Shown here: one piece after another, positions 9,517 to 18,587 of the stretch
Position numbering within the stretch: position 1 is the stretch's first letter
Layout: each line of letters starts with the position of its first letter
NCBI GenBank assembly: GCA_013376995.1
Contig: JACAAZ010000028.1
Span: forward strand, 1 to 48,588
Direction: 5' to 3'
DNA: 48,588 bases
Source: Bacteroidota bacterium
GTDB taxonomy: Bacteria > Bacteroidota > Bacteroidia > Bacteroidales > UBA4417
The notes under the pieces: generated by a model
What the model was told of the DNA's origin: nothing
The model's input: only the letters and a program-made list of their open reading frames with translations
Databases searched by the model: none
Made by a program: the position numbers and the translations under genes

Positions 9517-10803
9517 ATGCCCAACTCCCTCTCTGATAAGATTCTTGCCATCCCGGCCAAACTAATGGTAGAATTCAGGTTTTTCCTTTCGCAGCCGCAC
9601 AATATGCGGGTACTGCTTATCACCAATATGCTTTATGCGCTGGTATTGCCTGTCGTAGAGATCTTTATGGCTGCTTATATCATGCGTTATTTTGCCGATA
9701 CCAGTTACGTGGCTATTTTCCAGGTAGCCATGTATACCGGCATTATCATCACCTCCTTAACAAACGGGTTTTTACTCAAAAGCTTTAAAGTAGCGCATCT
9801 CTATAGTTTCGGCATCCTCCTGAGCGGGATATCCATGGTTGCGATGATGTTCGTACAGGATATCAAACTTCCCGGCCTGATCATTTCCGGAACCATGATA
9901 GGCGCAGCATCAGGCTTTTTCTGGACAAACCGCTACCTCATGGCGTTGAACACTACCCAGGATGAAAACCGCAACTATTTCTTCGGTCTTGAATCTTTCT
10001 TCTTTACAGTTTCCAACATAGGCATCCCACTTCTTATTGGAGCCTTGCTGGTATCTATCGATGGTACTCACCTTTTCGGATTGGATTTCAGCATTTATTC
10101 CGGCTACCGGATTGTTACCCTGATCGTTTTCCTGGTCACCATACTGGCTTGTGTTTCCCTGGCGAGGGGCAAGTTCGAGAACCCTGTCCAGAAAGATTTC
10201 CTCTATTTCCGCTTTGATAAGCTCTGGAACAAACAGATTGTACTTGCTGCTTTAAAAGGGCTTGTCCAGGGTTTCCTGGTCACTGCTCCGGCCATGCTCA
10301 TCATGAAATATGTTGGCAAGGAAGGCTCCCTTAGCCTGATCCAGGGGATAAGCGGTGGATTGACGGCCATTCTTATTTACCTGTTGGGGCGTTTTGCCAA
10401 GCCTAAACACCGCATTCTGATTTTCGGAGTTGGGATATCCCTCTTCCTCTTCGGAACAATTTACAATGGGATGGAGCTATCCATGATTGGTGTGATGGTA
10501 TTCGTCCTGTGCAAGGTATTCTTTCAACCGCTTCACGACCTTGCCTATTATCCCATCATGATGAAGGTGATCGACGTGGTTTCTGCACACGAAAACCGGA
10601 ACAAATACGCCTATATCCTCAACCATGAATTCGGTCTCTATGCAGGCAGGGTTATAGGATTGGGACTGTTCATCTTCCTGGCATTATATGTTTCGGAAAC
10701 CTTTGCGCTTCGTTACTCGCTGATGATTGTGGCGGCTATCCAGATGCTTTCCATTCCATTGGCGAAGAATATCATGAAAAACTCTTACCTGGCTGAAAAA
10801 TGA
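9517..10803 (+). CDS. MFS transporter
   Basis: A 428-residue integral membrane protein with about twelve hydrophobic helices and the overall pattern of the major facilitator superfamily. It likely imports mono- or oligosaccharide released in the periplasm, inferred only from its place between a cytoplasmic GH130 enzyme (15 bp upstream) and secreted glycan-active proteins. Its stop codon overlaps the start of the next gene as ATGA, so translational coupling is likely. I cannot assign a sugar specificity. Confidence 0.85.
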   Translation: MPNSLSDKILAIPAKLMVEFRFFLSQPHNMRVLLITNMLYALVLPVVEIFMAAYIMRYFADTSYVAIFQVAMYTGIIITSLTNGFLLKSFKVAHLYSFGILLSGISMVAMMFVQDIKLPGLIISGTMIGAASGFFWTNRYLMALNTTQDENRNYFFGLESFFFTVSNIGIPLLIGALLVSIDGTHLFGLDFSIYSGYRIVTLIVFLVTILACVSLARGKFENPVQKDFLYFRFDKLWNKQIVLAALKGLVQGFLVTAPAMLIMKYVGKEGSLSLIQGISGGLTAILIYLLGRFAKPKHRILIFGVGISLFLFGTIYNGMELSMIGVMVFVLCKVFFQPLHDLAYYPIMMKVIDVVSAHENRNKYAYILNHEFGLYAGRVIGLGLFIFLALYVSETFALRYSLMIVAAIQMLSIPLAKNIMKNSYLAEK

Positions 10804-12521
10804 AAAAGGGAATATCGCTACTCGTAACTGTAGTCTTGTTGACTGGAATCTGTTCCTGCAATCCCCAATTGGGAGAGCCGGTGGTTCAGACTTCCATTCC
10901 CAGGATTGACCAGATGCCAGCCTTACCTCAGCCACTGAAAATCATTGACTGGAGAAGAAAAACTCTTCAGTTTGACAGCCTGGTTTACAACTTCAATCCA
11001 AATCCATCTTTCGGAACACTCATCTGGCTCGACAGCTCAGGGAGAAACATCAACCAGGTAACCTACGGACTTTATACAGTTATCGGCGATGTCCGCCAGG
11101 GGCCAAAGAAGAACAACGGAGAATTCCACGAGGCGCTGAATACGCTGAATTCATTGTTAAGCGCGGGGTTGGTAGGAATCGACAAAACCAGCCAGCAAGG
11201 CCATAACTATGTAAAAATGGCTCAAAACTATTTTAACAGTGACACTAAATGGGATATCGTCATGAACAATACCAATCCTGGTGTGGCAGCTGCAGGCGGA
11301 GGTTATGGCCGTGACTGGTGGTATGATGTTTACCCGAATGTACTTTATTATGGAGTTGCATCCTTATTCCCAAATGTTGACAATTCAAGAAACATACAGC
11401 ACCAGGTGGCTGAGCAGTTCTTTAAAGCAGATTCCTTGCTGAATGGAAATTACGATTACTCTTATTTTGATTATGCCAGGATGAAAGGCATGCGCAACCA
11501 GATTTGCTACCAGCAGGATGCAGCTGGTGGACATGCCTGGATATTGTATTCTGCATACCATTTATTCGGTGACAAACGCTATCTCGAAGGGGCTGAGAGC
11601 GCAGTGCGCGCCCTGGAGAGCCAAAAGGAAAGCAGGTTCTATGAAATTCTTCTTCCTTTCGGGGCTTATACTGCAGCAAGGCTCAATGCGCAGGAGGGAA
11701 CCCAATACGATGTTACAAAAATGTTGAACTGGATTTTTGATGGATGCCAGGCAAAGGACGGCCGTTACGGTTGGGGAGTAATAGCTGAGAAATGGGGCGA
11801 TTACGATGTGGATGGATTGCAGGGAAGTATTACTGATGGCGGAGGTTATGCCTTCTTCATGAATTCGGTTGCAATGGCCTGGCCACTGGTACCTATGGTT
11901 AAATATGAGCCGCAATATGCCAATGCCATTGGGAAATACATGCTTAATGCTGTAAATGCCTCCCGCCTGTTCTATCCCGACCAGGTGGATCAAACTCATC
12001 AATGGCTGCCCGATTTGAAAAATCTGACCCATGGTATCATTGGTTATGAGGGTATCCGGAAGACCGATGATTATGGTAAAAAAGAACTGAAAGGCGTTTC
12101 ACCTGTTTCTATAGGTGATGGGCCTAAGTGGGCTCCGGGCCAGCCTCGCGAAACAATGTTCAGCCTCTACAGCACTTCAATAGTGGGTGTTTATGGGGCA
12201 ATTGTCCACAAAACAGAAGTAGATGGAATCCTGGCTTTAGATTGCAACGCAACAGACTTCTACGGTGATAACCATTATCCCGAATACCTCTACTACAATC
12301 CTTATGCTGAATCAAAGACTGTCACCCTGCAGTCCGATAATAATGTGGATCTGTTCGACCTGGTTTCCCGGAAATACCTTGCCCGGAATAAGGGTGGTAA
12401 GGTAGGCATACGATTACCTGCTAACGGATCTGCACTCGTGGTGGTACTTCCTGCCGGGACAACCCTCAGGATTGAAGGATCAAAAGTTAGGGCAGGTAAA
12501 GTAACAATTGCCTACAAATAA
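10800..12521 (+). CDS. alpha-toroid lipoprotein, candidate glycan-active enzyme of unassigned family
   Basis: A 573-residue lipoprotein; the signal peptide ends ICSC (Cys20). The rest is mainly alpha-helical with aromatic- and acid-rich loops, as in (alpha/alpha)6 barrel glycosidases and lyases: GRDWWYDVYPNV (172-180), HAWILYSAYHLFGD, GAYTAARLNAQEGTQY, WGDYDVDGLQG, ITDGGGYAFFMN and NASRLF. A beta-sandwich-like tail follows (YPEYLYYNPYAESKTVTL). It is clearly homologous to the first 540 residues of the secreted protein at 20792-23920: both share PALP-PL, DWWYDV-PNV, YDV-GL, YAF-MN, NASRLF and the Y-YNP-TESK tail. Start overlaps the MFS stop. The fold and enzymatic role are inferences; I do not recognise a named CAZy family. 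Candidate catalytic acids are Asp335 and Asp347 and the DWWYD pair. Confidence 0.65.
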   Translation: MKKGISLLVTVVLLTGICSCNPQLGEPVVQTSIPRIDQMPALPQPLKIIDWRRKTLQFDSLVYNFNPNPSFGTLIWLDSSGRNINQVTYGLYTVIGDVRQGPKKNNGEFHEALNTLNSLLSAGLVGIDKTSQQGHNYVKMAQNYFNSDTKWDIVMNNTNPGVAAAGGGYGRDWWYDVYPNVLYYGVASLFPNVDNSRNIQHQVAEQFFKADSLLNGNYDYSYFDYARMKGMRNQICYQQDAAGGHAWILYSAYHLFGDKRYLEGAESAVRALESQKESRFYEILLPFGAYTAARLNAQEGTQYDVTKMLNWIFDGCQAKDGRYGWGVIAEKWGDYDVDGLQGSITDGGGYAFFMNSVAMAWPLVPMVKYEPQYANAIGKYMLNAVNASRLFYPDQVDQTHQWLPDLKNLTHGIIGYEGIRKTDDYGKKELKGVSPVSIGDGPKWAPGQPRETMFSLYSTSIVGVYGAIVHKTEVDGILALDCNATDFYGDNHYPEYLYYNPYAESKTVTLQSDNNVDLFDLVSRKYLARNKGGKVGIRLPANGSALVVVLPAGTTLRIEGSKVRAGKVTIAYK

Positions 12522-12562
12522 ATCATAAGTAGCTGAACTGAAAAATCTTATAATTCAAAAAC

Positions 12563-15500
12563 ATGAAAAGACTTTTACTTATCGGATTTATTATTTCCCT
12601 GGCAACGATGTTGTTCGGACAACAGGTTATTGAAGGGACCGTGACTGATGCCAAGTCAGGGGAAACACTTATTGGAGTGACGGTTCTGCTAAAAGGAACT
12701 GCGGAGGGGACCGTTACGGATCTCAATGGCAAATACCGGCTTTCATCACCTCTCATGAAAGATTCATCGGTTATAGTTTATTCATTCGTTGGATATTCTC
12801 CTGTGGAGATAATTGCCGGCTCCCAAACCAGGATTGATGTCAAGCTTGCATCCAAAGAATATAATCTTGATGAACTTGTTGTAATTGGTTATGGATCAGC
12901 CAAGAAACGCAATGTGCTGGGAGCTGTATCCACAGTGAAAAATGAAGATCTTACAAGGTTGCCGGTTGCTGATTTTACCCAGGCATTGCAAGGCCGGGTT
13001 GCTGGTGTGCAGGTAACACAAAATACAGGTGCTCCCGGTGAAGGCGTTACTGTCCGCATAAGGGGCTCAGGCTCCATCAATTCAAGTAATGACCCGCTTT
13101 ACATAGTTGATGGGATCCCTACTTCCAATGCTCTTAACATCCTCCCACCGGGAGATATTGAGAGCATGACCATCCTGAAAGATGCTTCCGCCGCAGCTAT
13201 ATACGGTTCCCGCGCCAATAACGGGATTGTACTGATAACAACTAAAAAAGGGATTAAAGGAAAAACTAAAGTAACGTATAGCGGTCAGGTTGGGATTCAG
13301 AAAGTTGCCAATCTTACCAAGATGGTGAATACTAAAGATTATATCACCATTTACAATGAAGCCGCCACCAATGATAATGCATTCCTTCCCGAAGCACTGC
13401 AACGCAGGCTTATAACCCAGGAAGATGCTGCAAACTTTGCCGATGTAAACTACCTGAAAGAACTCTTCCGGCCTGCACCTATCACTTCTCATGCCCTTAC
13501 ATTTTCAGGTGGGAATGAAACGACTAATTACCTGATATCAACTACCTATTTTAAGCAGCAGGGAATTATAAAAAGTACTGATTATTCGCGGGGCACAGTA
13601 AGCATCAATGTGAATACTGAAGCCAGCAAATGGCTTACAATAGGGTTGAGTATGCTGGCTGGTATTTCAAACAACAATGTTATTGGAAGTTCAGGCGATG
13701 GAGCCGGAGGTAATGGCGGATCTGTTATCCGGTATGCCTTTTTCAGAAACCCTGCCATCCCGGTTCAATTTGAAAATGGCACTTACGTGGATCGCCCGGC
13801 TGAATACTTCGGAAGCCAGATCTATGATTCTTTCCTGGGGGATGGTTACAACCCGATTGGGATGACTGCATACAATGACAATAACCAAAAAAGGGATAGT
13901 TATCTTGGGAAGACCTACATCATAGCCAAATTAACCGATAAGCTTAAGTTCACCACCAATTTCGGGATGGACTACAGCAGCTCATCCAGCCGTCGTTTCA
14001 GCCCTACCTGGGGGACCTTCGGCCGTATCAATGGCGTTAACGGACTGTCAATAAGTAAGGTTCGTTCGGCAAACTGGACCGAGAACAACCTCCTTAACTA
14101 CGATACCAAATTTGGTGAAGACCATACCTTTTCTGCCATGCTTGGATTTGAGGCAGTGAAGGATAATGCCCAATACCTGGATGCAAGTGATATGAATTTT
14201 CCGGTACAGGATGAAAATGTCATCTTTTTAGGAAATGGCCTTGGAATCAAGACCGTCAGCCAGGGGGTGCAATCATCCACATTAGCCTCCTTTTTCGGAA
14301 GGGTAATGTATGATTATAAACAGAAATATTACATCTCAGGAACTCTTCGCCGCGATGGCACCTCCCGGTTTATCGGGAATAACAAATGGGGTACATTCTA
14401 CTCTTTATCTGCCGGTTGGGAAGTTAAACAGGAAGACTTCCTGAAGGATGTTAAATGGATTGAGAACCTGAAAGTCCGCGCAGGCTACGGAGCCGTCGGG
14501 AATCAGAATATTAAACTCTATGCCGATGTTGACAATCTCTCACCTAATTATAATTATCCTATTGGCGGGACTTCAAACAGCGGCTATGTGCAAACAGCCC
14601 TCGGTAATCCTAACCTGAAATGGGAAACCAGCTACCAGTATAACGGGGGAATTGATGCCGAGCTCTGGAAAGGTGCATTGGCTCTCTCCATCGATTACTA
14701 CTACAAAATTACCGGCAATATGCTGGTTTCCGCCCCGAATCCTCCTTCCACCGGTTACGCCGAAGCCGCAGTCATCAACAGCAATGGTTCGGTTCTGAAT
14801 AATGGAATTGAACTCGAAGCAACCTATCGTCATAAAAAAACTGACTGGTCTTACTCAATTGGCGGTAACCTAACCTATCAGCATAATAAGGTACTGAAGC
14901 TGGATGCACCTCAGCGCGACGGCCTTATAGAAACAGGAACCTATGCCACTCTTACCGCAGCGGGCCAGCCCATCGGCGCTTTTTACCTCCTTGAAATGGA
15001 TGGTATCTTCCAGAATGAAACCGAAATCCTTACCTCAGCCATACAGGGCCAGTCTGGTTCCATTCATCCCGGCGATGTTAAGTTCAAGGATCAGAATGGG
15101 GATGGTGTGATCGACAGCAAGGACAGGGTGTATTTAGGGAGCGCCATTCCGAAACTTGTGATGGGAATCAACCTATCAGCCAATTTCAGGCAGTTTGATG
15201 TAACTGCATTCCTACAGGGAACTTATGGGAACAAGATCTATGTGCAGGTAAACCAGGATATAGAAGGATACTATCGCGGATTTCCTGTAACACAGCGCTA
15301 TTTTAATGAGCGCTGGACAGGGGAGGGGACATCCAACACCCAGCCCAGGGCTTCCTGGACCGCGAAATCCAACAACGCCCTGCCATCATCCCGCTTCCTT
15401 GAGGATGGATCCTACCTGAGGCTGAAAAATCTTCAAGTAGGTTATACCCTTTCAAAGACAGTACTCAAAATGATCGGTTTGACACAGGCAAGAGTGTATG

Positions 15501-15664
15501 TTTCAGGATCTAACCTCTACACGCTGACAAAATATTCAGGATTAGACCCTGAAATGACAGTCAGCGACAATTCAAAAAACGAAGGTGACCGTGCAAATGG
15601 GATCGACTGGGGAACCTATCCCTCTTCGATGACTTTCATGCTGGGTGTTGATGTCACATTTTAA
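12563..15664 (+). CDS. SusC/RagA-type TonB-dependent outer-membrane transporter
   Basis: A 1033-residue outer-membrane importer. Signal peptide to about residue 20; carboxypeptidase-regulatory-like beta-sandwich (VIEGTVTDAKSGETLIGVTV) at about 22-98; TonB-box region DELVVIGYG (103-111); plug with LQGRVAGVQV, VRIRGSGSIN, PLYIVDGIP, ILKDASAAAIYGSRANNGIV; then a 22-strand barrel ending in the outer-membrane-type VDVTF. With SusD it forms a bellows-like complex that takes up oligosaccharides using TonB energy. It lies 41 bp after the toroid lipoprotein gene and 12 bp before susD. Full length for the family. Confidence 0.97.
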   Translation: MKRLLLIGFIISLATMLFGQQVIEGTVTDAKSGETLIGVTVLLKGTAEGTVTDLNGKYRLSSPLMKDSSVIVYSFVGYSPVEIIAGSQTRIDVKLASKEYNLDELVVIGYGSAKKRNVLGAVSTVKNEDLTRLPVADFTQALQGRVAGVQVTQNTGAPGEGVTVRIRGSGSINSSNDPLYIVDGIPTSNALNILPPGDIESMTILKDASAAAIYGSRANNGIVLITTKKGIKGKTKVTYSGQVGIQKVANLTKMVNTKDYITIYNEAATNDNAFLPEALQRRLITQEDAANFADVNYLKELFRPAPITSHALTFSGGNETTNYLISTTYFKQQGIIKSTDYSRGTVSINVNTEASKWLTIGLSMLAGISNNNVIGSSGDGAGGNGGSVIRYAFFRNPAIPVQFENGTYVDRPAEYFGSQIYDSFLGDGYNPIGMTAYNDNNQKRDSYLGKTYIIAKLTDKLKFTTNFGMDYSSSSSRRFSPTWGTFGRINGVNGLSISKVRSANWTENNLLNYDTKFGEDHTFSAMLGFEAVKDNAQYLDASDMNFPVQDENVIFLGNGLGIKTVSQGVQSSTLASFFGRVMYDYKQKYYISGTLRRDGTSRFIGNNKWGTFYSLSAGWEVKQEDFLKDVKWIENLKVRAGYGAVGNQNIKLYADVDNLSPNYNYPIGGTSNSGYVQTALGNPNLKWETSYQYNGGIDAELWKGALALSIDYYYKITGNMLVSAPNPPSTGYAEAAVINSNGSVLNNGIELEATYRHKKTDWSYSIGGNLTYQHNKVLKLDAPQRDGLIETGTYATLTAAGQPIGAFYLLEMDGIFQNETEILTSAIQGQSGSIHPGDVKFKDQNGDGVIDSKDRVYLGSAIPKLVMGINLSANFRQFDVTAFLQGTYGNKIYVQVNQDIEGYYRGFPVTQRYFNERWTGEGTSNTQPRASWTAKSNNALPSSRFLEDGSYLRLKNLQVGYTLSKTVLKMIGLTQARVYVSGSNLYTLTKYSGLDPEMTVSDNSKNEGDRANGIDWGTYPSSMTFMLGVDVTF

Positions 15665-15676
15665 TCGAAAAAGGCT

Positions 15677-17209
15677 ATGAAGAAGAATATTAACCATATG
15701 AGTCAACTCCTGTCTGCCATTACAGGCCGTAGCAGGGCTCTGCAGCTTCAGTCATTGATTATCCTGCTCATCATTATATCGGGCATGCTGATCAGCTGTA
15801 AGAAATTCCTAACGGAAGAGCTACAGGGAACCTTCTCTACAAGTACTTTCTACAAAAATGATAAGCAGGCGCTGCAAGCCCTTACCGGGGTATACAACGG
15901 GATGTCATTCAGCAGTTTTAACAATGCCATTTGGGTTTTTGGAGATATTGCTTCCGATGATGCTGTTAAAGGTGGAAATCCCGGTGACCAGTCTGAAATA
16001 ACCTATATCGACCAATACACTGCCGATGCCAACAACGGTATCATCAGTAACTACTGGAGTTTCTGTTACGAAGACATAGCCAGGGCCAATACAGTGATAG
16101 CCAATGTTCCGGCTGTTACAATGGATGAAGCCACAAAAAACAGGATCATTGGTGAGGCAAAATTTATCAGGGCCTATAATTACTTCAACCTGGTAAATGT
16201 TTTTGGCCGTGTTCCCCTCAAATTGCTTCCGCCACTTACGCAGGAGGCTATTCATGTTCCATTGAGCGAAGTAAGCGCTATCTACCAACAGATAAGTACA
16301 GATCTGACGGACGCAGCCTCGGTTCTGCCTGTTTCCTATACTTCTTCTGACCAGGGAAGGATAACCCAGGGCGCAGCATTGGCCATGCTTGGAAAGGTTA
16401 ATCTTTACCAGGGGAATTGGGCTGCTGCAGTCTCCTTTTTTCAGCAGGTTGAAGGCTTAGGTATTTACAGCCTTCTGCCTAACTATGCTGACAATTTCAA
16501 CCTGGCTCATAAAAACAGCAGTGAGTCTATTTTCGAAATCCAGCATGCTTCCGGGCAGGTACCGTTTATTGGCAATGCGCTGAACCAATGGTTTGCCCCT
16601 GCCTCAGATGGGGGATATTATTTCAATGCTCCTACCCAGGAACTGGTTGATGCCTTTGAGAAAAGCACTACCGGGGAAGTGGATCCACGACTGGATGCTA
16701 CAATTGGACGGGATGGACAACCCTGGCTGAATGGTGATGTTTTCAGTTCAGCCTGGTCTCCAACCGGCTTTCTCACCAAAAAACATCAGCAGCCTCTATC
16801 AGAAGTTTCATCATCCCTCAAAGAAGACGGTGGACTGGGATACATCTACCTGAGGTATGCCGATCTACTGCTGATGAAAGCAGAAGCTTTTAATGAATCC
16901 GGGAATGCGGATTCCGCCAAAGCAAATCTCAACAAAGTCAGGCAACGTGCCAGGGCTAGCTTCAATGGAACAGCACCCGCTGATCTTCTCAACGACATCA
17001 CTACCACAGATAACAGCCAGCTTCGGATTGCTATCCAGCATGAAAGAAGAGTGGAACTGGGGCAGGAGTTTCACCGCTATTTCGATCTCATGAGATGGGG
17101 AAAGGCAACTGCCGAAACGGCTCTGGGGAATAAATTCAATTACGACACCAAACGCTATTTCCCTATCCCACAAGCTGAATTAGATGCAAACCAGGCTTTA
17201 AAACCTTAA
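15677..17209 (+). CDS. SusD/RagB-type surface glycan-binding lipoprotein
   Basis: A 510-residue lipoprotein that closes over SusC and binds the incoming glycan. Lipobox LISC at Cys41 follows an unusually long N-terminal stretch; an internal Met at residue 8 would give a more usual signal peptide. SusD landmarks are the TPR-like segments IIGEAKFIRAYNYFNLVNVFGRVPL and YIYLRYADLLLMKAEAFNE, and the C-terminal RRVELGQEFHRYFDLMRWG with YFPIPQAELDAN. It is 12 bp after susC and 49 bp before a LamG lipoprotein gene, in SusCDE-like order. Confidence 0.96.
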   Translation: MKKNINHMSQLLSAITGRSRALQLQSLIILLIIISGMLISCKKFLTEELQGTFSTSTFYKNDKQALQALTGVYNGMSFSSFNNAIWVFGDIASDDAVKGGNPGDQSEITYIDQYTADANNGIISNYWSFCYEDIARANTVIANVPAVTMDEATKNRIIGEAKFIRAYNYFNLVNVFGRVPLKLLPPLTQEAIHVPLSEVSAIYQQISTDLTDAASVLPVSYTSSDQGRITQGAALAMLGKVNLYQGNWAAAVSFFQQVEGLGIYSLLPNYADNFNLAHKNSSESIFEIQHASGQVPFIGNALNQWFAPASDGGYYFNAPTQELVDAFEKSTTGEVDPRLDATIGRDGQPWLNGDVFSSAWSPTGFLTKKHQQPLSEVSSSLKEDGGLGYIYLRYADLLLMKAEAFNESGNADSAKANLNKVRQRARASFNGTAPADLLNDITTTDNSQLRIAIQHERRVELGQEFHRYFDLMRWGKATAETALGNKFNYDTKRYFPIPQAELDANQALKP

Positions 17210-17258
17210 GAAAACGAAGACAATTCACCCTATCAATCTCAACTTAAATTAAAAAACA

Positions 17259-18344
17259 ATGAAAATGAAAAACCTGATTAAACCGCAAACCTTGCTGCTT
17301 ATGATATTCATAAGTTCAGCAATCCTGATGGGCTCTTGTAAGAAAGATTCCAGTACTTCCAATAATGGAGATAAAACCGCTTTGACAGCTTTAATTGTGA
17401 GAGCAGATTCTCTTTCAACAGCAGCAACTGCTTCAAATTATCCTCAAACGGCTATTGACACTTACAAAGCTACACTTGCAACAGTGAAAACAGCTGCAGC
17501 TACTGACCTTACTCAGATCCAGATTGACAACCTGGTTTCGCAATTAACTGCAGCCATGGCACTTCTGAATACGAAAGCCTATGCTTATATTGATGAGGCT
17601 TTATACCTTAATGCAGGCTGGCATTTTGATGAAGGTTCCGGCACTACAGCAACTGCCTACTCAACAGTAAAACATGTTGCTACATTTTTCAAGGGGAATA
17701 CGGTTATTCTGGGCTCTAAAGCATTGTCACCAACCTGGACAACAGGTGTTAAAGGTGGCAAGGCTGTTTACCTGAATGGCGGAGCTCACCTCGAGGTTCC
17801 TTATAATGCACTCTTCCTGCCGGCTAATATTACCATATCGGTATGGGTTAAACCGGATTCACTTTATGAAAACAACTATATAGTTTCCCAGAACTTCTGG
17901 CAGGGTTATAAACTCCAGACCCAGGGTGGTGGCAAGCCATTCTTTACCTACAAGAAGGTTGATGGTGGTATTGTCGATGCCGACAATGAAACGGATAATT
18001 CTATCAAAGCCGGTCAGTGGAATCATATCGTGATTTCTATAAACTCAGTAACGATGGAAGAGAAAATGTATGTTGCCGGAACTCTTACTAAAACCTGGAC
18101 AGCAGCGAATAAGAGCATCGGGCCACTCATTCAGACCCTTAGTAATCCAGGGCCTCAGCCATTCATTATTGGATGCTGCGCTTCGGATGATGAACTTGCA
18201 AATGACCTGGTTACCAATTGGATGGCATGGACAACAGCCGCCAATTTCGGCTATTGCACCGGTGCTATTGATGAGTTGAAGATCTACAACATTGCCTTAA
18301 GCGATGGACAGGTTTCAAAACTTTACAATGACGAAAAACCCTAA
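17259..18344 (+). CDS. LamG-domain lipoprotein (SusE-position glycan-binding protein)
   Basis: A 361-residue lipoprotein with lipobox MGSC (Cys27). Residues 38-110 form a helical FIVAR/bacterial Ig-linker-like segment (YKATLATVKTAA, LTAAMALLNTKAYAYIDEA). The remainder is a concanavalin-type LamG/laminin-like jelly roll (WHFDEGSGT, ITISVWVKPDSL, WNHIVISINS, GAIDELKIYNIALSDGQVSKLY). A protein directly after susD commonly aids glycan capture on the cell surface; that role is inferred from domain and place. A related LamG occurs in the secreted protein at 20792-23920. Confidence 0.82.
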   Translation: MKMKNLIKPQTLLLMIFISSAILMGSCKKDSSTSNNGDKTALTALIVRADSLSTAATASNYPQTAIDTYKATLATVKTAAATDLTQIQIDNLVSQLTAAMALLNTKAYAYIDEALYLNAGWHFDEGSGTTATAYSTVKHVATFFKGNTVILGSKALSPTWTTGVKGGKAVYLNGGAHLEVPYNALFLPANITISVWVKPDSLYENNYIVSQNFWQGYKLQTQGGGKPFFTYKKVDGGIVDADNETDNSIKAGQWNHIVISINSVTMEEKMYVAGTLTKTWTAANKSIGPLIQTLSNPGPQPFIIGCCASDDELANDLVTNWMAWTTAANFGYCTGAIDELKIYNIALSDGQVSKLYNDEKP

Positions 18345-18496
18345 TAGGTTGATTTGGCTTAGTTTGTAATGTGGTTATGAGGTATGGCCCGATTATCCTG
18401 CGTGAGGTTAGCAGGAGATTGGGCCTGCCTCTTTTTAATAGTTCTTACTTCTTACTTCAAATGTTCTGATGTTCTTAAATCCGTTGAACATACCCA

Positions 18497-18534
18497 CCCC
18501 CTAACTCCTCCAGGAGGGGGCTCAGGGGGAGGCC
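18497..18534. repeat. dispersed G-rich inverted repeat, copy 1
   Basis: A CCTCC arm meets a GGAGG arm, followed by GGGGGCTCAGGGGGAGGCC. The same element recurs at 20217-20254 in the same orientation, so two copies flank the GH13 gene. Similar C-rich/G-rich intergenic repeats are, from memory, widespread in Bacteroidota genomes. Confidence 0.75.
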
Positions 18535-18587
18535 GGTTAGGCAGAAAACTGTCCTTCCTTTTTCAAAACGCACATTTAATCAATCAA

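Noticed and set aside
18384-18587. N-terminal extension of the GH13 protein
   Set aside because: It translates a dispersed G-rich repeat and precedes a proper signal peptide at 18588.
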